From Megasphaera_A sueciensis (lineage in GTDB: Bacteria; Bacillota; Negativicutes; Veillonellales; Megasphaeraceae): 64,000 nt of DNA. A program made the translations under genes and the position numbers. Shown piece by piece: positions 44,979-54,800 of this stretch (its first letter is position 1; every line of letters starts with the position of its first letter). The notes under the pieces are model-generated. The model made no database searches. It was given only the letters and a program-made list of their open reading frames with translations, and had not been told where the DNA came from. The stretch is taken from NCBI RefSeq assembly GCF_050219315.1, contig NZ_CP116939.1, positions 1,550,001-1,614,000 on the forward strand, given 5' to 3'.

Positions 44979-46089
44979 ATATTGTAATACATCTTTCTAA
45001 CTGTGTAATATCCACAAACTCATCGGTTTGATGTGCTTGGTTCAGAGATCCTGGTCCAACAACAATTGTTGGAATGCCACATTTCATTAAATGCACCATA
45101 TCACATCCGCAAGTGAGACCATAAAATGTCTTTTCATTTCCAGTGACATCCGTTGCTATATCAAGCGCAGCTTGTGTATATTTACACTCTGGACTGATTT
45201 CTGTCGGTCCCCCTGTGGTTTCCTTTAAAGCCTTTATATCCACTTTTATTCCTGGCATTTTACGTTCTGTCAAAGCACATATCTTCTTGAAACTATCCAC
45301 TACCTCTTCTTCCGTTTCACCGGGAACCATTCGTCGATCCACAATTAATTCACAACTGTCGGGAATAACGTTTTCTTTTACCCCGCCTACTAATTTTGTG
45401 ATTGCCATTGTTGGATTACCCAATAAGTAATGATTTATTTTTTTCAATTGTTTTGAATATTCTTTCATTTCCATCGTAAAAACAGCTGCGCCTTCAATAG
45501 CATTAATACCTTGCTCTGGAAGAGAAGCATGCGCTGTTTTACCAGTAACGCGAATAATGGGCCGCATGCTTCCTTTATGGCAAGGAGCAATTTTACAACT
45601 TGTAGGCTCACCTACAATGCCATAATCGCCATTGAACCCATTCTGAACCATTTTCTTCGCACCATGACTAAAATCTTCTTCATCAACAACTGCCGTCATA
45701 ATAATTTCTCCATGAATATTACCCGGATCATTAATGACATTACGTATTGCCAGTAACATACATGCCAATGGCCCCTTGGCATCGCAAGCACCTCTGCCAT
45801 ATGCTTTGTTCTGGCGAATGGTCAAGTGAAAAGGATCGGATGCCCATCCATTAACAACAGGCACCACATCCATATGCGTGTTCAAAACGATTGTCTTCCC
45901 ACCTTTTCCAATTTTCTTTTTAGCGATAACATTACTGCGGTCTTGTTCCACTTCCTCATAATACACATCCATACCAAGAGATTGAGTATACTGATAAACC
46001 AATTTCGAAACACCAGCCTCGTTCCCATTCATACTTGGTACGGAAACCAACTCACTCAATAAATGAATAACTTCATCTGTTGTCTTCAT
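44947..46089 (-). CDS. M20-family deacylase/dipeptidase (ArgE/DapE type)
   Basis: The 380-residue protein has VLNTHMDVVPV, YGRGACDAKGPLACML, VVDEEDFSHGA with the catalytic Glu pair and the C-terminal VVGPGSLNQAHQTDEFV. It hydrolyses an N-acyl or peptide bond to free an amino acid. 14 bases follow the aminotransferase. It fits a pathway that opens imported acylated or dipeptide substrates. Confidence 0.92.
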   Translation of the reverse strand: MKTTDEVIHLLSELVSVPSMNGNEAGVSKLVYQYTQSLGMDVYYEEVEQDRSNVIAKKKIGKGGKTIVLNTHMDVVPVVNGWASDPFHLTIRQNKAYGRGACDAKGPLACMLLAIRNVINDPGNIHGEIIMTAVVDEEDFSHGAKKMVQNGFNGDYGIVGEPTSCKIAPCHKGSMRPIIRVTGKTAHASLPEQGINAIEGAAVFTMEMKEYSKQLKKINHYLLGNPTMAITKLVGGVKENVIPDSCELIVDRRMVPGETEEEVVDSFKKICALTERKMPGIKVDIKALKETTGGPTEISPECKYTQAALDIATDVTGNEKTFYGLTCGCDMVHLMKCGIPTIVVGPGSLNQAHQTDEFVDITQLERCITIYENIIRWCLS

Positions 46090-46103
46090 AATAAGAACAC
46101 CCT

Positions 46104-47300
46104 CTAATCTAATAGTAAAATCGCATCTTTGATTCTTTGCATTCCCTGCTTTATATTGTCCAGCGAATTAGAATACGATAAACGTATATGGCCAGAAGCT
46201 TCAAAAGCACTACCGGGAACAACAGCAACATGCGCAACCTCAAGCAAATACTCTACGACATCAACAGAATCATTTATCCTAATACCCTTACCTGTTCTAC
46301 CAAACATTTTTGATACATTAGGAAAAACATAAAATGCACCCTCCGGTTCTACAGACAGATCCCACAACGGTATCTCTCTTACTAATTGAACCATGATATT
46401 TTTTCTTCGTTCAAATTCTTTTTGCATGATCGTAACGCTTTGTTGACTTCCTGTTAATGCTTCTAATGCAGCTTTTTGTGCAATAGAATTAGCTGAAGAT
46501 GTAACGTGTCCCTGCACACCATCCATCGCCGAAATGATTGCTTTATCTGCACCAATGTAGCCAATTCTCCATCCTGTCATAGAATATGATTTTGAAACTC
46601 CATTGACCAACAAAAGCAATGACCGGTTATTTGCCATAAAAGAAGCCATACATAAATGTTTGTTGTCCTGATAAACCAGCTTTTCATACACTTCATCAGA
46701 TAGTATATATATATTATTCTTCATTAATACGTCTGCTAATTGTTTTAGGTCTTTTTTTCTGTATACCGTCCCTGTTGGATTATTAGGATTATTGATAATA
46801 ATCATTTTTGTTTTTTCAGTAATACATCGTGTTATTTCTTCTACATCTAGCTGAAATCCATCTTCTTCATGTAATGGCACAATAACAGGAGTGGCACCTG
46901 CCAACTTAACCATTTCAACATAGCTGACCCAACAGGGTGCCGGTATAATAACTTCATCACCTTCTTCACACAACGTGAATATAGCATTAAATAGTGTCTG
47001 TTTTGCTCCCGTTGAAATCATGACTTCTTCTGGAGTATATGTAACCTGATTATCATCTTTAAATTTTTCACATACAGCCTGCCTCAACTCATAAATACCT
47101 GAAACAGCTGTATATTTTGTAAAATGCTCATTGATTGCCTGTATTGCTGTTGTACTAATATTATCCGGTGTCGGAAAATCGGGTTCTCCTACACTAAAAT
47201 CAATAACATCGATATTTTTTCGTTTTAAATTTCCAACCGTTGTGGTCATAGCTTCTGTTGCTGATGGTGTCATATTTAAAATTTTATGTGTTAAAGTCAT
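46104..47300 (-). CDS. class I aminotransferase
   Basis: A fold-type I PLP enzyme of 398 residues: SVGEPDFPTP, NNPNNPTGTVY, ILSDEVYEKL and the PLP lysine in VNGVSKSYSMTGWRIGY. Resembles aspartate/aromatic aminotransferases (AspC Ib group). First gene of the operon; the palindrome at 47347 lies 46 bases upstream. It would convert the freed amino acid to a keto acid. The G-rich leader ATAGGGGAG could pair with a loop of the small RNA at 4.8 kb. Confidence 0.93.
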   Translation of the reverse strand: MTLTHKILNMTPSATEAMTTTVGNLKRKNIDVIDFSVGEPDFPTPDNISTTAIQAINEHFTKYTAVSGIYELRQAVCEKFKDDNQVTYTPEEVMISTGAKQTLFNAIFTLCEEGDEVIIPAPCWVSYVEMVKLAGATPVIVPLHEEDGFQLDVEEITRCITEKTKMIIINNPNNPTGTVYRKKDLKQLADVLMKNNIYILSDEVYEKLVYQDNKHLCMASFMANNRSLLLLVNGVSKSYSMTGWRIGYIGADKAIISAMDGVQGHVTSSANSIAQKAALEALTGSQQSVTIMQKEFERRKNIMVQLVREIPLWDLSVEPEGAFYVFPNVSKMFGRTGKGIRINDSVDVVEYLLEVAHVAVVPGSAFEASGHIRLSYSNSLDNIKQGMQRIKDAILLLD

Positions 47301-47346
47301 TAAAATCTCCCCTATATCTCAATTAATAATGAATGGTAATTTGTAT

Positions 47347-47358
47347 ATTGTCGACAAT
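47347..47358. promoter_or_regulatory. GntR operator upstream of the aminotransferase operon
   Basis: Perfect palindrome ATTGTCGACAAT, matching the FadR-subfamily pattern (TGT-x-ACA core). The same core recurs at 49038-49049 upstream of the SDR-gntR pair. Confidence 0.8.
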
Positions 47359-47372
47359 TATAACTAAAAAAA

Positions 47373-47412
47373 AGACAAGGTCATCCTCCTGTTACAGAAG
47401 ACATCCTTGTCT
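47373..47412 (-). terminator. terminator of the SDR-gntR transcript
   Basis: AGACAAGG / CCTTGTCT 8-bp stem with an internal small stem, followed by TTTTTTTT on the minus strand, about 90 bases after the gntR stop and right before the next operator. Confidence 0.8.
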
Positions 47413-47498
47413 CTTTAAATTCATTAACGTACATACTTGCAATTATTAACTTTTTACTGGCATGAATTGTACCATATAATTGTTATAACGTCAATTAA

Positions 47499-48170
47499 TT
47501 ATATAATACTCATTTCCGTTCTTTTTTCTGCATTTTGTAAATGTTTCTTAATTAAATCAGATAAATGTGCACCGTCCCTTAATTTCATCATTTCGATAAT
47601 TTTCAGGTGTTCCCTGGTTGCAATAACTATAACATTGATATCCACACCATTTTTCATAGTTTCAGGTAGATATCTTATACGTAATGAATAATCAATCAAA
47701 TTATCCAATACATTGACCAATAAACGATTAGATGAATATTTGTAAAACAATGCATGAACAGCTATATCGGACTCGATATAATTTTCAATATCATCGGGAT
47801 GCTCTAATACATATAGCAACTTCTTCTCAATTTCCTGAATCATGCACTCTGGGATATCATTAATCGAATATCTTGCTGCATATGGTTCCATCAGTATTCG
47901 CATCTCCGTATTATCTACAATGTCCTGTTGCGTTACTTGTGTAACATATGCACCTTTTCGTGGCACTAACTGAACGAACCGATCACGTTCCAAATGATTT
48001 AAAGCTTCCCTCACAGGTGCTCGACTAATATTCATTGCTTTTGCAATATTATCTTCAATGAGTCGTGATCCTGGCTTAAAATTTCCTATAACAATCTGCT
48101 TTTTTATATTTTCATACACTTGATCTTTTAAAGACAGTGTATGACTTAAATCTTGTAAAACAGGTTCCAT
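47499..48170 (-). CDS. GntR-family (FadR subfamily) regulator
   Basis: N-terminal winged helix (SLKDQVYENIKKQIVIGNFKPGSRLIEDNIAKAM, ISRAPVREALNHLERDRFV) and a C-terminal FCD helical domain that binds metal plus a carboxylate ligand. The ATG at 48170 is taken over an upstream GTG that is too close to AGGATG. Two ATTGTCGACAA sites flank its neighbours, so it very probably represses or senses the catabolic operon and its own transcript. Confidence 0.92.
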   Translation of the reverse strand: MEPVLQDLSHTLSLKDQVYENIKKQIVIGNFKPGSRLIEDNIAKAMNISRAPVREALNHLERDRFVQLVPRKGAYVTQVTQQDIVDNTEMRILMEPYAARYSINDIPECMIQEIEKKLLYVLEHPDDIENYIESDIAVHALFYKYSSNRLLVNVLDNLIDYSLRIRYLPETMKNGVDINVIVIATREHLKIIEMMKLRDGAHLSDLIKKHLQNAEKRTEMSII

Positions 48171-48218
48171 ACTTACCACTCATCCTATATAAATTTAAAT
48201 TATTAGCCACCCATCAGT

Positions 48219-49007
48219 TTAAAATGTTTTGGTTAATCCCCCATCAACCAAGATAGTCTGTCCTGTTATGTAAGTATTAGTTGGAGAACATAAATACACA
48301 ACTATTCTTGCAAATTCCTCCGGTGTCCCATATCGTCCTAATGGAATAGTTGATTCAGTCTTAGCTTCTATCACCTGACGCGTCGTACCAGCATTCTTAG
48401 CACGTATATCATCTAATAAGTGTACCCTGTCTGTCGCTATCTTGCCTGGTGCAACGACGTTGACTAAAATGTTATATTCGCCTAATTCTTGTGACAAAGA
48501 CTTAGATAATCCCATAACACCCATTCTAAAGGTATTTGATAAAATTAAATTATTTAAGACTTGTTTGACAGATGAAGAAGCAAAGTTGACAATTTTACCT
48601 TCTCCATTCTTTTTCATATACGGAAGTACATATCTGATAGCGCGAATATATGACAACAGATTGTTTTCAAATGCAAATTGCCATTTATCATCTTCAAATT
48701 TCTCAAAGGTTCCAGCTGGTGGTCCGCCACTATTATTGACAAGAGCATATATAGACCCACATTCACGAACTACCGTATCTACCGCATGACATATATCATC
48801 GTTGTACAACATACTTCCCTCTATATATTGAATATCAATACCTGTTTGTTCATGAATGTCTTTTTTAGCCTTTTCTAGTTTTTCTCGATTATGGCTAAAT
48901 AGAAAAACCTTTGCTCCTTCTTTGGCAAATTCTGTAGCCGTTGCTTTACCCAAACCACTACTTGATGCCATAACCAGAACTGGTTTACCCGTAAGTTGTA
49001 AATTCAT
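48219..49007 (-). CDS. short-chain dehydrogenase/reductase lacking the usual Tyr-Lys pair
   Basis: Rossmann motif VLVMASSSGLGKATA, NNSGGPPAG and C-terminal GQTILVDGG are clear SDR features. At the catalytic positions, after the Ser in FASSSVKQ, the sequence reads LSNTFRMGVMGLSKSL, so the YxxxK pair is replaced. A known group of SDRs has SN-x-x-R at this place. It precedes gntR by about 48 bases and has the GntR-type operator upstream. Confidence 0.88.
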   Translation of the reverse strand: MNLQLTGKPVLVMASSSGLGKATATEFAKEGAKVFLFSHNREKLEKAKKDIHEQTGIDIQYIEGSMLYNDDICHAVDTVVRECGSIYALVNNSGGPPAGTFEKFEDDKWQFAFENNLLSYIRAIRYVLPYMKKNGEGKIVNFASSSVKQVLNNLILSNTFRMGVMGLSKSLSQELGEYNILVNVVAPGKIATDRVHLLDDIRAKNAGTTRQVIEAKTESTIPLGRYGTPEEFARIVVYLCSPTNTYITGQTILVDGGLTKTF

Positions 49008-49037
49008 ACAAGAATTCTCCTTTTGGTAATATTGTCT

Positions 49038-49049
49038 ATTGTCGACAAA
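49038..49049. promoter_or_regulatory. second GntR-type operator, upstream of the SDR gene
   Basis: ATTGTCGACAAA, one base off a perfect palindrome, with an extra half-site ATTGTC just before it (49031-49036). It is 31 bases upstream of the SDR start. Confidence 0.75.
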
Positions 49050-49917
49050 ATGAAATTATCTTTTTCTAGAATACCACTACTAAGTCTTTTATGCAATACC
49101 AAATTTTCAATAGTATTGTATTAATATTTCAATTATTAGTTTAATATATTTCAAATCCATAGAAGATTACAGCATGCAACCACTATAGAACTCAAAAATC
49201 AAACCTTATAAAATTTATTCCGATATGATTGAAATTCAACAAGACTGCATCTATATAAGTATTCTGTTTAGCATAAATAAAACATTGTTTTGATTTATGA
49301 CTATTAATTCTGAATCACTCTGCATATGAAAATGTAATTCTAAATAAACTTCTTTCGATACCTTTAAAATTGTGCTACTAATTTTGCAATGTGTCGCAAT
49401 AAAATACCACCTTTCTTATAGCATCAATTATCTTTACCACCGTAAGATTTATGATATGTTCCGAGTGCTTAACCATTTAATGCGAAAGCGATATACTAGT
49501 AATATCATTGTTTTCCCAAATTCGGATACCAAAAAAAACAACTAATATACCGATGATATACATATAAGCTTTTTCGACAAAATGAATCACCCACTGCACT
49601 CGCCAGACAACTCAACAAAATGCACCTAACAAATGTAGTCCCGACACCCCCCAAAAAGACCGAACATTCCTTTCAGGCTTAGATTAACAATAAAGCTATT
49701 TGCCAACAATATTCAAAATACAATCGTCCCCACAACGCCACTACCAATCAACATGCCTAATCCCCCAAAAGTCCATATAGTTGTCTTCTCTTTCCGATTA
49801 TCAATTGTTAAATTACCTTCTTCACTAACAAAAAGAACAAATGACAAACTATTGCCACAATCATTCTTTTTTCCACATATGTCGTTCTGCCTCACTAAAA
49901 ACAAGTAGGTGAATAGG
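49050..49917. other. non-coding, AT-rich gap
   Basis: No convincing gene; short frames lack ribosome sites. Nothing structured is obvious apart from homopolymer runs. Confidence 0.45.
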
Positions 49918-50483
49918 CTACAATAAACTGGACAGTTTTTTTAAGGCGCTATTACAATAATCAAAAATTGATTTACCATCATGCTCTAAATAAAACTCAA
50001 GAAAAAATGCACCATGTACATCTCTAATCACAGGTAACCAAAAGGGTATTTTAATGAGTTCTTTAAACTGTTTTTGATAAATCATTGGATATACATCTTC
50101 ATTTTGATTGTTTTCTATTTTTAAAGTATTTTCTTTGAAATTTTTACAATTTTTCTTAATTTTTTTGTAAGTTGTTTGGGAGATTGATTCTTTTTATGTT
50201 GTAATTGTTCTATTTTCCCGAACTTTTTCACTATAATTGAAGAATTCGAAATCCAGTAAACAAAGTTATTGACTGCTTGATTCACATTTTCTGTGGTACT
50301 TCTAAATATACTATCAGCGAAATATACCATTGATTTATACTATTCCTTCTCTGAATAAAAAGGAAAGGGTAACCCTACTCCATAAAAATGCACCGAAAGG
50401 TTATTATAAAACTGTCTGGTATTGTAAAGAAAATCCTCGTATTTCTTATTAGCATCATCATCATTCGTACAATAATCATTCAT
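49918..50483 (-). pseudogene. unrecognised gene broken by an in-frame stop and a frameshift
   Basis: GAGGAG precedes an ATG at 50483 and the reading can be followed for about 185 residues. It is interrupted by a TAG after FPFYSEKE and by a shift near 50170, resuming to PFWLPVIRDVHGAFF and KKLSSLL before a stop at 49918. The protein is charged and I cannot name it. A short upstream frame (50476-50556, ending LAKYEERFYE) overlaps its ATG, suggesting a former coupled gene. Confidence 0.5.
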
Positions 50484-50570
50484 AAAAACGCTCCTCATAC
50501 TTAGCCAACTCAACCCTATAATACTTATCCATCAGCTTATCTGCATTCAAATACATGTGAATGGCACAAA

Positions 50571-50789
50571 TTAGAATAATCCTGTTAATCCTTTTATTAT
50601 AAATGATATAACAAAAAAGGAAATATGTATTACACATAATAAAAGTAACCGACCGATAAAACAGTGAATAGTTAAATGCCGGGTATCCCCTATTATCCTA
50701 AACAGACAATCAGCTTTGAAATGCTCTGTTTTTTGGATCGGTGTACTTCTTGTATATTGCGGTATCTCGACATCAATAATATTTTTCAA
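50571..50789 (-). CDS. hypothetical small protein with C-terminal membrane helix
   Basis: A 72-residue frame whose C-terminal 30 residues are hydrophobic (IGRLLLLCVIHISFFVISFI). No clear ribosome site and no family recognised; it could be part of the decayed region before the pseudogene at 49918. Confidence 0.25.
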   Translation of the reverse strand: MKNIIDVEIPQYTRSTPIQKTEHFKADCLFRIIGDTRHLTIHCFIGRLLLLCVIHISFFVISFIIKGLTGLF

Positions 50790-50904
50790 TATCCAATTAC
50801 ATGATTACTACGCTATTCAAACACTATTCTGATGATAATGTCTGCATGGTATTTAATCATCCGGGACAAAATGAAATTGAAATTTTTCTTTACCATATAT
50901 AAAT

Positions 50905-51885
50905 TTAATCCCAATCGATAATAAGACCAGCATGAGTCAATCCTGCGCCGTAGCCATACAGAAGTAACTTGTCACCTGACTTAATTTTTAAAGCTTCCTG
51001 TCCTAGCCATATTGCTAATGGGATTGATACAGAAGAAGTATTGCCATAATACTCATTACTTACTAACATTTTTTCAATAGGCATATCAATTCTTTTGCAA
51101 ATGGCTTCTATCATGCGCAGATTAGCACTATGAGGGACAAACCAATCTATATCACTTATATCTAAATGAGCTTTTTTTAATAATGACGAAATCCCTACTG
51201 GAATGTTTTTAACAACATATTTATATAACCCACTGCCTTCTTGCTCAAATAATTTTTCTTTCTTTATAACTTCTCCATTAACGGTTTGTGATAAATTACT
51301 GCATGTAGCATATGGTGCAAATTTTCCTTCTGTAGCAAAATAAGATGCTATAAAACTACCTTTTCCATTAGTTTTTTCCAATAACATCGCTACAGCTGCA
51401 TCACCAAGTAAAATACAAGTATTTCGATCTGTATAATCCAAAACTTTAGACACTGTTTCCGATGAAATGGCTAATACTTTATTGCAGTGACCTGAAGTTA
51501 TCAATGAATCTGCAACACATAATCCATAAATTGAGCCTGTACATCCTGCATTTAAATCCATAGTTCCGGCTGCCTTTATATCAAAATGACTTTGTACTAA
51601 AGCAGAAACTGTCGGTACCAAATGATCTGGCGTAAATGTCGTTACAATTATCATATCAACATCTTCAACCTGCACATGATATCTTTCAATCAAATTTTCA
51701 ACTGCTTTTACAGCCATATCACTTGCAAATTCGTCTTTTCCTGATATCCGTCTTTCTTTTACACCTGTTCTGCGAACTATCCATTCATCATTTGTATCAA
51801 CCATTTTTTCTAAATCATGATTCGTCATTTTTTGACTAGGTACGTATGCCCCTAATCCAACAAGTTTTGAATAGCTTTTTAGCAT
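50905..51885 (-). CDS. beta-ketoacyl-ACP synthase III (FabH-like)
   Basis: The 326-residue protein has the thiolase-fold active site: Cys115 in DLNAGCTGSIYGL, His in FVPHSANLRM and Asn in YYGNTSSVS, plus NDEWIVRRTGVKERR. KAS III condenses an acyl-CoA with malonyl-ACP. No other fatty acid gene is nearby, so this orphan may prime a special acyl chain or act on a secondary metabolite. AGGGGGA precedes the ATG at 51885; the longer frame lacks a site. Confidence 0.92.
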   Translation of the reverse strand: MLKSYSKLVGLGAYVPSQKMTNHDLEKMVDTNDEWIVRRTGVKERRISGKDEFASDMAVKAVENLIERYHVQVEDVDMIIVTTFTPDHLVPTVSALVQSHFDIKAAGTMDLNAGCTGSIYGLCVADSLITSGHCNKVLAISSETVSKVLDYTDRNTCILLGDAAVAMLLEKTNGKGSFIASYFATEGKFAPYATCSNLSQTVNGEVIKKEKLFEQEGSGLYKYVVKNIPVGISSLLKKAHLDISDIDWFVPHSANLRMIEAICKRIDMPIEKMLVSNEYYGNTSSVSIPLAIWLGQEALKIKSGDKLLLYGYGAGLTHAGLIIDWD

Positions 51886-51959
51886 ATAGTCCCCCTCGTT
51901 TATAACTAGTATTAGCATCAGTTATTATACTACTGATTATTATTATTCAATAAACCATC

Positions 51960-52440
51960 TTTAGCTCTATGTATCAAGAAGTTCTCGGTAAATGTGTTGA
52001 TCTAGATGATATCTACTGCACAAAAACTACTTTTCGACACGGCAACTATTTTAAGGCCCGTTTTACTTTCCACAGTTGTAAATATACGTAAAATAAAGTT
52101 GGTGTACACGGAATAGCCTGGAGTTTCCTCAGATTCAGTGTTAAAATAGACAGCGCTATCACACTTTGTGTCGTTCCTTTCAGATATGTTCTGATTTGGC
52201 TAAGGCCAAACCGACGTTTCGCTAAACTGAAAGCGCGTTCAACTTCCACGTGGTCACAATTGTCTTTGTATTCTAATCGTCTGTCTCTGATGGCACTTTC
52301 TCAAGATGTCACAAGGCAGATCCTGACAATGAATACACACTTCTTTCCGCTCATCTTTTCCGGCAACACAATGAGCAAAAATGATCTATAATTGCCTTAA
52401 TTTAAAAAGGCACAGAATACCAATAAACAGGCATTGCCAT
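51960..52440 (-). mobile_element. relic of an IS5-like element
   Basis: The minus-strand frame at 52046-52249 (VERAFSLAKRRFGL, TYLKGTTQSVIALSI, NLRKLQAIP) is the C-terminal part of an IS5/DDE_Tnp_1-type transposase; the rest is missing or shifted. Related end sequences occur at 14676-14775 and 37609-37630. Confidence 0.65.
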
Positions 52441-52479
52441 AACAATTGCATCTGCACTCATGATAGTCAATCTTACTAA

Positions 52480-53637
52480 TTATTCGTATTTTTTAAGAAG
52501 ATGTGAATTGCAACCGTATTTGAATATTTTTTTAACAAACAACAGACAGCAAACTCCCATTGTTAAAAGCGCGATAATACTTTCTGGTAAATATCTGGTT
52601 GTACCTGACAAAAGCAGATCTCGCATGGCACTTGCAATCCACGTCAAAGGGAAAAAGATTTTTGCCATCCATTGGATATAAAATGGCATAGATTCTAACG
52701 GCCAGGTATACCCAGATAAAATGAAGGCAGGGACGACATATAGGAGGGATGCCTTCACATATTTAAGTTCTGTGGAGAATAATGCAGAGGTCAGCATTCC
52801 AAGGAGAAGTACAGCAAAGCAAAATGCGCCTGTAAGGGAAAACAATTTTAAAAATGATGCTTTGATTGGGATGTTCCAGGTATAGCCGGAAAAAAATAAA
52901 AAACCGGCAAATGCTATCATTGAAAACAGCCAATGAATCAGTATTTTGCCAAAGAGCAATGTATGCAGCGAGGTATTCTCCAATTCGGTCCAATGGTTGA
53001 AATCATAATGCACGGAAGCTCCTATAGCAAAAAACAATCCTTGTTCATAAGCGGTCATAGCAAGACCAATACAGAAAAAGAGCAAATATGTCTGTGTTGG
53101 ATTGTTTATAACACGCAGATTATAGTGAACGGGGGTGATTTCTTTTTTTAATATACTTTCATCCATTCCCAGGCGCAACGATGCATAATGGGCAGCGAGT
53201 TTATCAGAACATTCGTTAACCGTATCCTGTACTGCCAATGACGTTGTATTAGCAAATACAAGATTTGAACCATTGACCATATACAGTACGGTAGTAGAAT
53301 GTCCCTGCGTAATGTCTTTGGAAAAATTTTTGGGAATTTGAATTGCAGCATACACCTCCTTGTTCATGAGAGCCTGCTGCAGCTCTTCTTCAGAAGAAAC
53401 TTCCTGTTGGATGTCCAGACTTTCATTATCTTCCAGATTTCGTATTAATTCTCTGCTTAGATGAGACTGGTCTTCATCGCAAATAAGCGTCGGAATATGT
53501 TTTACTACGCCAGGTCCATACAAAAAACCAAACAAAAACAAATAAAGTAATATGGCTCCAAAGACGAAAATAATACGCCGGGGGTCTTGTATGAAAATTT
53601 CCTTGATTTCACGTTTTATGATTTGCCATACATTCAT
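52480..53637 (-). CDS. ABC-2 type export permease (YhhJ-like), second copy
   Basis: The 385-residue protein has an N-terminal helix, a periplasmic domain with VYAAIQIPKNFSKDI and a C-terminal set of five helices (LLYVVPAFILSGYTWPLESMP). This is the ABC2_membrane_3 layout of YbhR/YbhS/YhhJ. Its ATG overlaps the previous gene's stop (ATGA). It pairs with the paralogue next door to form the pore of a tripartite exporter. Confidence 0.9.
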   Translation of the reverse strand: MNVWQIIKREIKEIFIQDPRRIIFVFGAILLYLFLFGFLYGPGVVKHIPTLICDEDQSHLSRELIRNLEDNESLDIQQEVSSEEELQQALMNKEVYAAIQIPKNFSKDITQGHSTTVLYMVNGSNLVFANTTSLAVQDTVNECSDKLAAHYASLRLGMDESILKKEITPVHYNLRVINNPTQTYLLFFCIGLAMTAYEQGLFFAIGASVHYDFNHWTELENTSLHTLLFGKILIHWLFSMIAFAGFLFFSGYTWNIPIKASFLKLFSLTGAFCFAVLLLGMLTSALFSTELKYVKASLLYVVPAFILSGYTWPLESMPFYIQWMAKIFFPLTWIASAMRDLLLSGTTRYLPESIIALLTMGVCCLLFVKKIFKYGCNSHLLKKYE

Positions 53638-54800
53638 GATAGATTTCCCTGCTTTACTGGTTGTTTTTTTTGTTTCCAATACCGGCTCAGGGAAAAAACG
53701 CCCCAGGCAAGTCCTTCAGCAATAATTCCCATGATCAATAACGCTTGTATTCCGTCGTTTAAAGACGGGGCATAGCCTGCAAGCATTAAATCACGCATAT
53801 TATCAGCGGTGTAGGTAATCGGCATAATACCGGCATACCAACGGCCGAATCCCTGCATGGAGAGAAGAGGCCAGGATAATCCGCTGAATAAAAGCCCGGG
53901 CATGATGTACAATAAAGGGATTTGTACTGCTAATGTTTCGTTTGGACATAAAGAGAAAAACAAGTATAATATGCCGATAACTGCAAATGAAAAACAGCAG
54001 CCCAACCATAATAACTGCCAGAATTGCGCACGGATAGGGACCGCCCAAAACAAGGACAGGCCGCCCAGCGACACTATGTATGACAGGACTGCCATACCCC
54101 AATACGGCAGTGCTTTTGCTAACATGATTCCCAGTGAAGAGTATTCCGGTCCATACATGTTTTGTTTAGCGATCGAAGCTAACGAGGGGACTGTCAAAAG
54201 CAGGGCGATTTGTACTCCGTTGAGGACAATGCCGGGTAACATAAAGGAAGTATATCCTGTTGTCGGATTGTTTAGGATACGTACTCCGATGCGGATCGGA
54301 TCTACTGTATTCATCGCTTCGGATGGTAATACGCCGGCACTTTCCACAAGTTTTTGTGCTATACTTACTGAAAAGGTCCTGTCGTTTTCTTCAATAGCGG
54401 ATAACGCAGAATTTGCAAAAATATTATTTGTTGAATTAATGGCAAGTACAACATCGGTGCCATATCCCAATTTAATTTGTTTGGAAAAATCTTTTGGAAT
54501 TCCCAGTGCTACTTGAGCTTTTCCTTCCTTCAGCAGCTGTGACATTTCTTCCTGCGTATTCACATAATATTTCACATCAAAGCGTTCCGAATCATCATAT
54601 ACTTGAATCAGGCTGCGGCTTACGCTGCTTTGGTCCTGATCATAAATTACTATGGGAATGTGGCGAACCGTATTTTCTTTATAGACTATCCCAAACAATA
54701 TACAAAAAATCAGCGGCGTCAAAAAGACTAAAGCAACAGGGCTCGAGTGCTGCCAAAGCACGTGATGTTCTCTGCGTACAATTTCTGAAAAATTCTTCAT
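53634..54800 (-). CDS. ABC-2 type export permease (YhhJ-like), first copy
   Basis: A paralogue of the gene at 52480 with the same topology: VALVFLTPLIFCILFG, periplasmic ALGIPKDFSKQIKLG and C-terminal LLYIMPGLLFSGLSWPLLSM. 388 residues. It overlaps the HlyD gene by 4 bases, so the operon is tetR-hlyD-permease-permease. Confidence 0.9.
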   Translation of the reverse strand: MKNFSEIVRREHHVLWQHSSPVALVFLTPLIFCILFGIVYKENTVRHIPIVIYDQDQSSVSRSLIQVYDDSERFDVKYYVNTQEEMSQLLKEGKAQVALGIPKDFSKQIKLGYGTDVVLAINSTNNIFANSALSAIEENDRTFSVSIAQKLVESAGVLPSEAMNTVDPIRIGVRILNNPTTGYTSFMLPGIVLNGVQIALLLTVPSLASIAKQNMYGPEYSSLGIMLAKALPYWGMAVLSYIVSLGGLSLFWAVPIRAQFWQLLWLGCCFSFAVIGILYLFFSLCPNETLAVQIPLLYIMPGLLFSGLSWPLLSMQGFGRWYAGIMPITYTADNMRDLMLAGYAPSLNDGIQALLIMGIIAEGLAWGVFSLSRYWKQKKQPVKQGNLS

